From positions 2,170,001 through 2,234,000 of the forward strand of contig JANEZZ010000739.1 of the NCBI GenBank assembly GCA_026122225.1: 64,000 bases of DNA. Direction: 5' to 3'. The DNA is from Heloderma charlesbogerti (taxonomy: Eukaryota; Chordata; Lepidosauria; Squamata; Helodermatidae). Shown piece after piece: positions 12,277 to 22,507 of the stretch. Under the pieces are notes generated by a model. It was given only the letters and a program-made list of their open reading frames with translations. It had not been told where the DNA came from and made no database searches. The position numbers and the translations under genes are program-made. Position 1 is the first letter of the stretch; every line of letters begins with the position of its first letter.

Positions 12277-13155
12277 GTGGATCATAACAATTTGTGGCAC
12301 GTTTTGGGTGGTATGGGGATACCAGAGCATCATGTCTGCCACCTGAGGAATCTGTATAACGACCAAATAGAAATGGTAAGAACAGACCATGGAACAACAG
12401 TCTGGTTTAAGATTGGGAAAGGAGTATGGCAGGGTTGTATTCTCTTACCCGACCTATTCAACCTGCACGCAGACGTGCTGGGCTTGATGAATCCAAGGCT
12501 GGAGTTAATATCAGTGGAAGAAACATTAACAATCTCCGATATGCAGATGATACCACTTTGATGGCTGAAAGTGAGGAGGAGTTGAGGAACCTTATGATAA
12601 AGGTGGAAGAAGAAAGTGCAAAAGCTGGGTTGCAGTTAAACCTAAAAAAACCCAAGATTATGGCAACCAGCTTGATTGATAACTGGGAAATAGAGGGAGA
12701 AAACGTGGAGGCAGTGACAGACTTTGTCTTTTTATGTGCAAAGATTACTGCAGACGCTGACTGCAGCCAGGAAATCAGAAGACGTTTAGAGGAGAGCAAT
12801 AACAAATCTCGATAAAATAGTGAAGAGCAGAGACATCACACTGACAACAAAGGTCTGCATAGTTAAAGCAATGGTATTCCCCATAGTAACCTATGGTTGT
12901 GAGAGCTGGACCATAAGGAAGGCTGAGCGAAGGAAGATAGATGCTTTTGAACTGTGATGTTGCAGGAAAGTTGCAGTGCCTTGGACTGCAAGGAGATCAA
13001 ATCAGTCCATACTCCAGGAAATAAAGCCAGACTACTCTCTTGAGGGAAGGATATTAAAGGCAAAACTGAATTCCTTTGGCCACATAATGAGAAGACAGGA
13101 TACCCTGGAGAAGATGCTTATGCTCGGGAATGTGGAAGGCAAAAGGAAGAGGGGC
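12277..13155 (+). pseudogene. RTE reverse transcriptase remnant, older subfamily
   Basis: Frames 12277-12561 and 12426-12815 give degraded RT text. The second keeps the catalytic box LRYADDTTLMAE (about 12536-12571) and the downstream KEESAKAGLQLN-like segment. The 3' part matches 59.6-60.4 kb and 62.95-63.15 kb. It stops at about 13155 in unrelated sequence shared with copy A (ACACTTGTGAAGG). Confidence 0.75.
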
Positions 13156-14440
13156 TGTTACTAAAACAGAAGTTACTAAAACACTTGTGAAGGAATATGA
13201 AAGGGTGTGTGTCGGGTGAATGTAGAGAGAAGGGAGAAGAAGGGGTGAAAGGAAGATTTATCCTAATGCAAGATGGTATGATCAGGCCAGTTCCCAATGC
13301 ATAGTCACTGTAGCTAGAAGTGGGAAGGGGTCTATCCAGCATACACATATAATTTACTCTACTTTTCCAGTGCTTTGTACTCTCGCCACCTGTTTCTTTA
13401 AGAGCGGGTCAGCATCACGTTTGTTCACTGCAAATGTTGATTGCCTGTTCAGGTAGAATTATACAACCATTTAAAAAGATCATGAGGAGAGAAGCAGGGG
13501 GTGCAAAAGGGGTCCCATCCACAATCCTTTCTACTTGTCAGCCAGGGAAGGAAACGGAAGAGGAAAAAAAGAGGAAAAACGGAAAGTCCAAGAGGTCAAC
13601 AGCATGGTTAATGAGCAATGTCTAGGACATTCTTAAAGAAAAGAGTGCTTCATTCAGAAAATGAAAGCCTTGGCCAAATGAGGAGAATAAATGGGAGCAC
13701 AACCTTGTGCAAAGGAGTTGCAAGCAGATAATAAGAGATGCAAAAGAGCATTTTGTGGAGCATATTACTAATAGCATCAAGGCTGTTGGAACCTGTCTTC
13801 CCAGAGCCAAGACACAACTCACAGTAAAATCTCTTACTTCAGTAATTCCAATAATCAGCTATAAGCCTTTACTGTCCCAATAAAGTTCCACAGTTAACAG
13901 ATCAACACTTAGTTCCTTGACAAGAACCTGTTCATGAACATCGCAATGAACAACCCCATCAGCCTGGGGTTCAGCTGTTCACAGAAGACATCCCAATGAG
14001 TTCACAATTCCAGTATAACCAGGAAGCTTTCCAGGTTACCAATGCATTGCTTCCAGCAAAGTCTACTACTGTTTGCTCTGGTTTAAATACAGAGGAGTGG
14101 CCACTAAAGATCCCTGTTAAAACAGAAAGGGACTATGAGGAGCTCAAAAAGGATCTTTCCAAACTGGGAGAACTGGTATCAAAATATCAACTGTGATTCA
14201 GTGTAAGGAACTGTAAAGTGATGCGTGTAGGGGCAAAGAATCTGAACTTCACAAATCAGCTGATGGGATCTGAGCCAGCAGTGACTGACAAAGAAAGAGA
14301 TCTTGGGGTTTTGGTGGACAGCCTGATGAAAATGTTGCCCCAGTGTGCATCTGCAGTGCAAAAAGGCACTTTCCGTCTTAGGCATAATTAGGAAACGGAT
14401 CAAAAATAAAATTGCCAGCATCATAGTCCCCTTGTAAAAT
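13156..14440 (-). other. Intron 1 of gene B, noncoding spacer
   Basis: Collinear with 42640-43830 and 45622-45955 of gene A. No gene or clear element recognised. The copy A counterpart is interrupted by BovB insertions at 43834-45377 and 45401-45621, which are absent here. Confidence 0.6.
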
Positions 14441-14830
14441 TATGATGGGGTCATGAAGAGTCGGACACGACTTAACTAGGGATGTATGAAAGTCACTTAC
14501 CTTTTCGAAGGGTGACATTCGCGGGGGGAAGGCGCTCTGTCCCTCCCCCTGAAATTCTCTCTAGCTGGCTCCGGAGAGATTCCTCGGAGCTGCCAGCCGG
14601 GGCCGCCCGCAGCCGGACATCTGGCTGCTGGGCAGCCTGCAGGGACATGGCTGCCATTTGCAAGTCAGTGCGGATGGCAACAGGTAAGTGTTCCGTTCCG
14701 GGCCCATTTCGCGGGGCGAGGGAGTGGGGGGGTTTCGTTCCGCCATGGATTTCGTAGCCACACTGAGATCTGTGGAGGAATTCTCTAACATCCCTCGTCT
14801 TAACGACTGAACAACAACAACAACAACAAG
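14441..14830 (+). mobile_element. Severely 5'-truncated BovB tail carrying a nested hAT-like element
   Basis: Only the last 60 or so bases of BovB (GAAGAGTCGGACACGACTTA before, GACTGAACAACAACAACAAC after), split by the element at 14477-14796. Neither is present in copy A at about 45955, so both arrived after the duplication, BovB first. Confidence 0.8.
14477..14796. mobile_element. Short hAT-like element nested in a BovB tail
   Basis: 320 bp. Ends TAGGGATGTATG and AACATCCCTC; flanks GACTTAAC and GTCTTAAC (7 of 8). It keeps both GC-rich end blocks but lacks the hairpin interior, so it is an internally deleted form. Outward donors are present on both sides: minus strand at about 14499 (AAG|GTAAGTGAC) and plus strand at about 14691 (CAACAG|GTAAGT). 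Confidence 0.85.
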
Positions 14831-14950
14831 GAGGAAGTGCGAGGAGTCCTAATTTTGAGACACATACTATGGCACCACAGTTTGCATTTATTTCCTATGA
14901 GAAAGCCCTTCATACATTAGATCAAATTGCTTACATACAGAACTCCTTAC

Positions 14951-15219
14951 ATTAGTTGCTTCATGAACGCTGAAGATGGCTTTTCACTGAAAGGTGTAGA
15001 GGGGTACCAGAAAGAGAACGTAGAAGCAACCTCTCCAACGACAAGGTCTCCCCGCTGATAAAACTCATGCCGACTAGTGATATGGTCACTTGCTCTGCAT
15101 TTATGGGAAGGAGTCTTCATGCTGCCATGAACAGACTCTGTCTTGCACATAAAATGAGGGAGCAGCAGCCCTAGCAACCACACCAATGACATGAGCATTT
15201 GGAGGGCTGAAGTTCCCAT
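14951..15219 (-). CDS. V2R gene B exon 1 (signal peptide and N-terminus)
   Basis: 269 nt from ATG (MGTSALQ) to donor AAT|GTAAGG: 89 codons plus two bases. It has a signal-peptide core (LVWLLGLLLPHF) and the family segment HEFYQRGDLVVGEVAS. Compared with gene A there is one additional Leu codon and about eight amino-acid differences in 89, noticeably more than in exon 2. Only 39 bp upstream of the ATG lies a 32-bp transposon end within a 13-bp direct repeat (15246-15303), so the leader or promoter of this copy has been altered. Confidence 0.83.
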
Positions 15220-15258
15220 CTAGACACATAGTTCTCTGTTGTTCTCAAGAGAATTTGA

Positions 15259-15290
15259 TAGGGATGGCGGAGAATTTCTCCCCGAAACTT
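15259..15290. mobile_element. 32-bp solo end of a hAT-like element in the gene B leader
   Basis: The first 32 bases of the type I end (TAGGGATGGCGGAGAATTTC and 12 more), followed directly by a second copy of the 13-bp host sequence CAAGAGAATTTGA (15246-15258 and 15291-15303). Copy A has the single 13-mer at 46392-46404. There is no opposite end. It lies 40-71 bp upstream of the gene B start codon. Confidence 0.85.
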
Positions 15291-15303
15291 CAAGAGAATT
15301 TGA

Positions 15304-16797
15304 CATCTCGGAATTGCCTGTTTGTAACCTGCCTTTGAACTGGAGCTGACCCTACTGAAAACCGCTATATTTTTATAAGAGGAGAACTACACCGGTTCCC
15401 CAGTTTTAAATTGCAGAACGTTGAGGGGGGGCTGTTACTACTTCATGCGGGTGTATATCTCTGTGGAATTTTTGATCCTTTCCTCTACTGATGCACCAAA
15501 CAATATTGAGAAATGGAAAAATCCTTTGGAAAGGAGATTTTATTATTATTATTATTTTATATTCCTATACCGCCCCATAGCCAAAGCTCTCTGGTCCTAG
15601 TAGAGATGGTCCTAGTAGTTGCAGATATTTCAAACTACTTTTCATATTTTATCTCTATGGGAATCCCAGTCTGCAGCACAGACATCGCTTAATATTATCA
15701 GCCCTCTGTGGGACATTGGTTCTGGCCCTTTGGCCCAGCTTTTATAAGGATAGCTTTATAAAATATCCCAGTGTTTTTGTTATGTTTTTTTGAGGCCTCT
15801 AGATATCCCTTGGGGCTTAGTGAGGAGGACAGTTAATCGGAGACATGTTGATAATTACAGGGGAGAAAATGTGCTTTCCCCGTGCTGGCATTGTTGTGAC
15901 ACCTAGAGGAGCAGAGCAGGGGAAGCAGCAGTGGGGGCCAAAGACCTGGTGCATCCAACCTCTCTCTGTCCAGAGCAAGGGGAATATCAGCCGGCATCCT
16001 GCTCAGATTAGTGAGACACAGAGAATATTGCTCATATCATTTCATAGACCCAGTATTTTTGACCTCAGACTCACAACGTGGGGAATTGTGGATTGTTAGT
16101 AAGAGATGCACGCTATGTAGCTGTGAAAGAGTCTATAGTCCTGGGAAATAGTGGTTGTCCTGCAAAATATGTTAAAGGTTCTGTATGGTATGCTAGGGAT
16201 AATAGCTTCTAAAGCTGTCAGGGAATAGAGGCCACTAACAAAATGGCAGCTCAGAAACTGCATAGCTACCCTTAACCTGCAAATCTATTGGAAGGGGTTG
16301 GGAACAATTGGCGTAGCAGGAAGATCGGGTCCGGCTCAACACAAAGTGATCTAATTTTCATCTTACATGGTAAAACATTTGGGATTAAATTCACCAGGAA
16401 TTGGTGGAGAACCTTTTAGAAGCCAGGCACTTTACTACAATGGGGGGGGGTGGAATGCTTGAGTTAGGCGACAAGGGGATTCCCTCTATTAGAGGGCCAA
16501 CACATGCAGACACACTACAATGTCTTATGACAAAGCTCCTGGGAAGTACATAAACATACTCATATCAATGTAATAGGATATAAAATATAATATAATTTGA
16601 TATATATAAATCAGTTTAATTAGAATGAAAAAAACCAAACATCAGTGCAAGGCTCCTGATGTAAAATCAAGCTCCCTGCAACACTGGCTTCTACCATCCC
16701 ACAATGCACCCCCACCCCCACCTGTGGCGGCTTTGCCAGCTGACATGACTCATGCACCCCCTGCCAACATGTCACTTGCAGCTAAGCTCCCATCCAC
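15304..16797. other. Intergenic region upstream of gene B
   Basis: Collinear with 46405-47770. It includes a TTA-rich tract with the text CCGCCCCATAGCCAAAGCTC (15541-15600), which looks like an old retroelement 3' end and is shared with copy A (46650-46735). Promoter elements of gene B should lie near its start, but I cannot define a TATA box with confidence. No coding sequence recognised. Confidence 0.55.
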
Positions 16798-17653
16798 TAG
16801 GGATGTACGAACGGTACTTACCTTTCTGCGGATTATGCTGATGCTGGGGGGGTGGCATTCTGTCCCTCCCCCCGGAATCCTGGCCAGGGAGGGAGGCACT
16901 CCATTCCTCCCCCTCGGAATCCTGGCCGGCCGGCTCCACTCCGCAGGGATTCTGCGGAGCCGCTGGCCGGCTCAGCCAGCAACCGGAAATCTGGCCGCTG
17001 GCTAGCAGGGACGCAAATGGCGGCAGCCATAGCCGCCGCCGTTTGTGTCCCTGCAGTAAGCCATGATAGGCTACGGAAATGTTTACATAGCCTATCACGG
17101 CTGATTAAAAAACAACAACAACACGCGTACGCAAATGGCGGCGCCCATGGGATCCGCCATTTGTGTTCCTTATTTTGGCATGTCTTAGTCTAAGTAAACA
17201 TTTACATAGACTAAGACGGTGAAAATAAGGGGAACGCAAATAGCGTAGATGCAATGGGTGCCGCCATTTGCGTAGGCGTGTTGTTTTTTTAAAAAAATCA
17301 GCCTTGATAGGCTACGTAAACATTTACGTAGCCTATCATGGTTTTTTTTTAAATCAGCCGTGATAGGCTACGTAAATCTTTATGTAGCCTATCACTTGTT
17401 TTTGTTTTTGTTTTTGTTTTTGTTTGACCAGGAAATGGCGGCGGTGGCAGCCAGTCGGCAGACTGGCCGCCGCAGCCGCCACCGCCGAACCGCCACCGCA
17501 GCTGCCGCCGCAAGGAAGATCTGCCTAAGGTTAGTCCCAATCTGGGGGGGGGGCCAGGGGGGCTGGGGGCCGTTCTGCCACCAATTTCGGGGGGCCGAAT
17601 GCGCTGGCATTCGGCCTTCCTGAGATCGGTGGAGGAAATTTCAAACATCCCTA
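16798..17653. mobile_element. hAT-like foldback element, copy B only
   Basis: 856 bp, ends TAGGGATGTACG and AACATCCCTA; flanks CCATCCAC and CCATCCTT (6 of 8). The unoccupied site is in copy A at about 47770. Hairpins with TACGTA cores lie at about 17055-17100, 17180-17215, 17305-17340 and 17358-17395, then a TTTTTG repeat. A GC-rich stretch beginning ATGGCGGCGGTGGC (17434) is open to the donor CTAAG|GTTAGT (17527), in the same phase as the copy at 30333-30438. Minus-strand donor near 16817. Confidence 0.85.
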
Positions 17654-18253
17654 CCATCCTTGCCTGCTGTTCAACCTCTAGCACTTGCGAATACCACTGC
17701 AAGGCCTCCTGCTCCGCCTCCAGTACCCCCAGATGCCCCTGGCTCTGCCGACTGTCAGGAGAAAACTGGGGAAGCGCACAATGCCGTCGGAGATGCTGAA
17801 AGCACCGTGTCCAAGTCAACCACATCTGGAGTGTCAGGTCACCAGGTGTTATGAAACCAGCCTCCCAATTAATCAAGCACAGTCCAAAAGACAACGACTT
17901 CAAACACTTTAATCGAAATGGCCAGCACTTGGTTAGGTGTGAAGCATGTTTCAGGTTTCCCGACATAATAAGATTGTTTTCAAAAAGTACTCAGATATCG
18001 TCCTCTGCCCCCAGTCACGAAAGATTGTGGGAGTATTTACAGGAGTGAGACCATTCAGAAGCATCTGAAACAATACTAGCAGAGTAAAAGTATTAAAACA
18101 TATCAGCTGTCAGCCTTGGCACCTGTGGAAGCCACACAGGTCTCCTCTATGGGAGAAGCAATATCCAAGACTAATGAAAAACTAGCCGAGTTGGAATCCT
18201 CCTCTGGCGCACTTAAGGAGTTGCAAAGAAACTGACTCTCAGTGTGTACTCAT
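17654..18253. other. Intergenic spacer shared by both copies
   Basis: Collinear with 47790-48282 of copy A. It carries short ORFs with a Pro/Ala-rich start (17660-17854 and 47780-48205). The frame is longer in copy A but broken in copy B by indels, so I do not call a gene. Confidence 0.5.
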
Positions 18254-18970
18254 TAGGGATGGACGAAAGTCCCTTACCTGTCCTCGAAGCTTGCTTCGCA
18301 GTGGAGGGGAGGCACTTCGCTTCTCCCCTCGAAGTTCATGCGAGGGGGGGGAGGCACCCCGCCTCGCCCAGCCAAAATTCAGGCCGGGCCGGAGGCGCCC
18401 CATCCCTCGCCGGTGAAATTCAGGCCGGGTAGAAGCGCCCCGTCTACCCGGCCACGAAAAAAAAAAAAAAAACCACCCCCGTGATAGGCTACGTAATGAT
18501 TAATGTAGCCTATCATGGCTAGATTTCCAAAGTCAGCCATGATAGGCTACGTTAATCGTCATGTAGCCTATCAAGGGTGACTTTGGGGGGAAAAAAAAGT
18601 GTGTACGCAAATGGCGGCCCCATAAGGAGCCGCCATTTGCGTTCCTTATTTGGTCCCTGTAGTCTACGTAAAGATTTACGTAGACTACGGCGAAAATAAG
18701 GGCAACGCAAATAGCGTTCTTTTTTTACTGCACTTGTAATGGCGGTGGTGGCAGCCGGTCGAAAGACCGGCTGCCGCCCCCACCCCTGACGAAGACCTGA
18801 CGAACTGCCGCCGGGACCCGCCACCAGGAGGGACATTCGTGAAAGGTAAGTCCCATCCCGGGGGGGGGTAGCAGGGGGGTGGCGGAGAATTTCACCACCG
18901 ATTTTGGGGGGCCGAATGCGTTGGCACTCGGCCCCCCGAAGTTTCGGGGAGAAATTCTCCCCCATCCCTA
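18254..18970. mobile_element. hAT-like foldback element with exact target duplication, copy B only
   Basis: 717 bp, ends TAGGGATGGACG and CCCATCCCTA, flanked by GTACTCAT on both sides (18246-18253 and 18971-18978). Copy A has the single site at about 49177. The left end is the type II (GACGAAAGT) end, the right end type I. Hairpins at about 18480-18520, 18537-18573 and 18655-18690. A plus-strand ATGGCGGTGG start (18739) runs to the donor AAAG|GTAAGT (18845), but with a TGA partway. Confidence 0.92.
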
Positions 18971-19333
18971 GTACTCATTTCCTGCAAGAGTAGTTGTAAG
19001 TTAGCATCTAGGTGTCCCCCCTCCCCCATCAGTGCAGAATTGGTACATAGGATTGAGATCGACTTTCAGTACTTGACTCCAAATGCCCACAAAGAATTTA
19101 TGCAGTGCGCTGTCGAAAGTGACAGACAGTCTCACCAAGAAATTGACTGAAGGTACATTGGTGCAGTCCCTGAGGTGTGATGGCACTGTGGACTGAACTA
19201 GAACTGACAAAATGTATGTAATGGTGAAAGTCACTGCAAAATCTGGGGATGAAAAGCAGTAGTTTTTAGGTGCTAGTGAACCCTAGCATAAAAGGAGTGC
19301 TGGAGGCAGTTGAAGACACCTGCACCAAGACAG
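18971..19333. other. Intergenic spacer spanning the end of the segmental duplication
   Basis: Similarity with copy A ends near 19113. Nothing coding is recognised on either side of the break. Confidence 0.5.
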
Positions 19334-19898
19334 TAGGGATGTTGTGGGAGTCTGAGAGGGTGGCTGAGTCTGATGGACTCCTCCCCACCCAGCTTTCTGG
19401 ACACCTGTCTGAGGACCGCAACCACTTACCCACCCTGTTTGGTTCCCTGGGTGAGCCACAGGGTGGTCTGCGGGTGCCTGACTCCTCAGTGGGCTGCCAT
19501 TTTGTGTGGGAATAGCGGCTCATTTCCTGTAAAATGAAAGCTTCGGCTATTGGGCGGTATAGAAATAAATAAATAAATAAAACACATCATATGCAAATGG
19601 CACCTGTAAAGTGGCCAAGTATGCATAATTATAGGTGTGAACAGTCCATTCACACATATAATCTTGTGTACATGGCCATTTTATGGCCACCATTTGTGTA
19701 AGCTGTCTTTCATGGAAAACCACAAACCACCATTTCTATGCATTTCTACTCAGCAGCTTGCTGAGGAGTCAGGCGCCCATGGACCACTCAGCAGCTCACC
19801 CAGGGAACTTAACAGGGCAGGTAAGTGGTGACGGTTTGGGAAGCTGTGCATGGGGTGGGGTGGGGTGGGGTGGGGGTGGGGTGGTTCATCCATCCCTA
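19334..19898. mobile_element. Diverged hAT-like element with exact target duplication
   Basis: 565 bp, ends TAGGGATGTTGTGG and CATCCATCCCTA, flanked by CAAGACAG on both sides (19326-19333 and 19899-19906). Arms at about 19400-19490 and 19745-19835 are inverted copies of each other (CTGAGGAGTCAGG...CTCACCCAGGGAAC). It contains an AAATA tail after GGGCGGTATAG (about 19550-19582), possibly a small SINE insertion, and a GTGGG minisatellite (19853-19885). Outward motifs GTAAGTGG occur in both arms. Confidence 0.85.
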
Positions 19899-19906
19899 CA
19901 AGACAG

Positions 19907-20336
19907 TTTTGACGTGCAGCAGCTGGGCACATCTTCATGTGTGTATCCTCCTCGGCCACAGATGGAGCATCTGTCAACTTAGGTGAGAAGTCTGGTTTGT
20001 GGATTTTCTTCCAATCCAAAATGAGGGATAATTATCACGAAGCTTCTGTTCCTCTGCTGAAGTCCTGGCATGGTGTCCACCTGTCATATTTTGCATGGAG
20101 GTCTACCAATAACATGGTGAGCTTTGACACATATTCCAGCAGCTTGTAGGGCTGAGCACATATTTCCACACATCAGGGCTCAGATCCGGAGAAGTTCGTG
20201 TCATTGCAGAAGCCAACAACTGCTATTTCCTCGCACTCCCCAAGCTTTTTGAGGTGAGGTGGACCAAGTTTTCCTTCTCACTTCTGCATTCAGTCCTAGT
20301 GACTTGGCAATCCCTAGTCCTCTTCATAAAGAAGTC
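19907..20336. other. Intergenic spacer
   Basis: 430 bp between two hAT-like elements. No coding sequence, RNA gene or repeat recognised. Confidence 0.5.
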
Positions 20337-21507
20337 TAGGGATGGCAGAGAATTCCACCACGGACTCCAGGGGGGGGAGATTTTTAGAATCCATGGCAGA
20401 ACGGACCACCTGACCTCTCCACCCCGCAAAGTCCGACCCGGCCGGATCCTACCTGGCACCATCCGGGTCCGGGTCCGTCTGGGTCTATCCGCGGTGGTCT
20501 TCGGACACAAATGGTGTCCAGCGTAGTGGACGCCATTTGCGTCCCTTCTAGGGATGGTGGAGAATTCCGCCACGGATTCCAGTGAGGCTGGATTCTAAAG
20601 AATCCGTGGCGGAATGGCATCCTGCCCCCCTGCCCCCCCGCAGAATGACCCCCAAGATGGCACTTACCTGGGGCGGATGCAGCGGCAGCAGCGGTGGCTG
20701 GTCTCCTGGTCGGGCGCGGTAGGGCTGCTGCTGCCGCCATTGCTGTCCTTGGACCATCATAGGCTATGCGAGAATTTACGTAGCATATCATGGCTAACCT
20801 AAAAAAACCAACAACAATGAAGTGTACGCAAATGGCGGCAGCTACGGTGGCTGCCATTTGTGTTCTCTATTTTTCGCCGGTTTATCTTACGTAAATATTT
20901 ACATAAGATAAAACGGCAAAAAAAAAGGGGAAACACAAATAGCGTACTGGGTGCTACTTGCGTTTCTTTCTTTTTTTTGCTGTAAAAGCCTATGTAAATA
21001 TTTACGTAGGATAAAATGGCAGGGAAAAAAAGAATGGAAATAGCGCCCACTACGCTATTTGCGGTTCCCTTTTTTTTCACTGTAATTGCATATGTAAATA
21101 TTTACGTAGGCTAGAACAGTGAAAAATAGGGAACGCATAGGGTGGCCGCCATAGCTGCCACCATTTGCATACGCTGATTATTTGGGGGGGGTAGCCTTGA
21201 TAGGCTATGTAAATTCTTACGTAGCCTATCACAGCTGCAAGGACAGCAATGGTGGGTGCAGCAGCCTGGCCGTGGCCAGCCAGGAGACCAGCCGCCCCTG
21301 CCACCGCCAAAGCTGCCGTTGGAGCCGCCACCACTTCCGCCAAATCCACCACATCCCCCCCAGGTAAGTTCCAACCCGGGGGATTCCGCGGGGGAGGCGG
21401 GGAGGCAGGAGGCCATTCCGTCATGGATTCCGGGGGGGGCAGATTCTAAAGCATTCTAAAGAATCTGGCCTCACTGGAATCTGTGGCAGAACCCCCTGCC
21501 ATCCTTA
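20337..21507. mobile_element. Two hAT-like elements, one truncated and one complete (20549-21507)
   Basis: A first end TAGGGATGGCAG at 20337 breaks off at 20548 with CGTCCCTTC, where a second end TAGGGATGGTGG starts. The common right end is GCCATCCTTA at 21507. No convincing 8-bp duplication is seen, so the order of events is unclear. Hairpins: 20757-20790, 20880-20912 (a TTATCTTACGTAA type), 20985-21018, 21085-21115 and 21198-21235. Plus-strand ATGGTGGGTGCAGC (21249) is open to CCCCAG|GTAAGT (21362). Minus-strand donors near 20448 and 20667. Confidence 0.75.
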
Positions 21508-22507
21508 GAGAAATGGGAGGCAATTGCTGGTCCTCCTCAGGCAGCAAAATATCCTGGACCAGCACTGGCTGTGTATGTACCTGTTAATAAGTTAGTAAGT
21601 CTGTGTCTCAAAACTTCACAACTTCAAAGATCATGCCTCAATTAGAAAAAAAAACATCGCAGAGAAGCCCCGATTCTGCGGGGATAACGCCTTAATTTAA
21701 ACAAACAAACAAACAAACAAACATCTGGAGCAGGGGATAGGAGAAGCAGGTAAAACTTAGTCTGATTTGAAGGGATAGAACAACCCCCTGCGAAATGCAA
21801 GAAGCCTGATTCCCAGGTGGTCTCCCATCCAAGCACTGACCTGGACTGACCCTGCTTAGCTTCCGAGATCAGACAAGCGTGTGCACATCCAGCCCTTTGC
21901 TTGCTGCTGAGGAAACGGGGGCTGCTGAGGAAGCTATGCGATGAGTAGCCAGAAGAAGACATGGGGCCGTCAAGAGCTGTGATTGGACAGGGGGGAAATA
22001 CAATATGGACATATATGGACAGGCGGGGGAGGGGACTATGACCAGATACGGTAGTGAAGGCGGACAGTCAGAGCACATTAAGGGTAAATACCAGGATTTT
22101 AGGGTATTGAAAGCGGGAGCACAGAAGTTGGAAATTCCGGTTCCAATTCAAGGCAGGTACTGCGTAGTGTGAAAGGTGGGTGGTGAAACCTCATTGGAAG
22201 CAAAAAAAGGCGCTAAGTGTAAATCCAGCCTTAGTCAAAGTATGTATACCTGACTCCTTGTGTAGTATAAAGGCCAAAGGTACAACAGGTCTGTCGTCAC
22301 CAGAAGTGTGACTGATCATTGCTAGTTTGGAATTCTGATATACTCAGAAGGAAAAACATGCAACTAATTTGCATAGATCAGATCCCACATTTTTCAATAT
22401 AAGGCCCTGTTCAGGGGTGACGTAGGACCACAACGTGTTATTCATAAGCAATTCAGACCAATTATTCACACATTTTGGAAAAAGGAAACCGTTTCTGGCA
22501 TTCCTTG
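21508..22507. other. 3' flank of V2R gene A
   Basis: Noncoding, with a 5S-derived SINE at 21725-21890. No polyadenylation signal could be assigned. Confidence 0.5.
21725..21890 (-). mobile_element. 5S rRNA-derived SINE
   Basis: On the minus strand the sequence contains the internal control region of 5S rRNA: GGAAGCTAAGCAGGGTCAG (box A and intermediate element) and CTTGGATGGGAGACC (box C), followed by TGGGAA and then unrelated text instead of the 5S 3' end. The downstream part includes CGCAGGGGGTTG, seen in many reptile SINE or LINE tails, and it ends near a TTTG repeat (the CAAA run at 21700-21722). It is not a functional 5S gene. Confidence 0.65.

Larger units (their letters stand above)
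9610..13155 (+). mobile_element. Composite RTE element made of two BovB-like subfamilies
   Basis: Left part (about 9626-9940) and right part (about 12205-13155) match the older subfamily seen at 56.6-60.4 kb. Shared landmarks include ACATCGGAGGTAAATTCCAG and ATGGAGAAAGCCAGGGAGTT. The middle (about 9943-10838 and 11744-12197) matches the younger subfamily seen at 5.7-8.9 kb, including its 3' end GACTGAACAACAA at about 12196. Relative to the older element, about 235 bp is missing where the younger sequence sits. This suggests insertion with target deletion, or recombination between elements. A hAT-like element is nested at 10839-11735. RT frames are broken throughout. Confidence 0.8.
4972..15219 (-). 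other. V2R gene B: 5' part of a second V2R gene (exons 1-2)
   Basis: Paralogue of gene A in the same orientation, starting 7.3 kb beyond gene A's stop codon. Only exons 1 and 2 are in the window; exons 3-6 would lie beyond position 1. The visible splice sites and phases are intact and join to give the sequence around MKQLIVLPKNYQ. Intron 1 (5264-14950) is 9.7 kb against 5.1 kb in gene A. The excess is explained by a full-length BovB, a composite RTE with a nested hAT-like element, and a small BovB tail with its own nested element. Whether the gene is functional cannot be judged without the missing exons. Confidence 0.8.
1..19113. repeat. Segmental duplication, copy B
   Basis: Collinear with about 36200-49324, in the same orientation. 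Matching landmarks: 1/36207 (element arm), 2431/38395, exon 2 at 4972/40756, 8884/41410, 13170/42640, exon 1 at 14951/46100, and 17690/47805. Similarity stops near 19113, where the copies read GTCGAAAGTGACAG and GCCGAAAGCTCTAC. The left end lies outside the window. The copies differ by small substitutions, by large insertions listed individually, and by a roughly 530-bp stretch of copy A (42110-42640) that is replaced by RTE sequence here. Confidence 0.9.
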
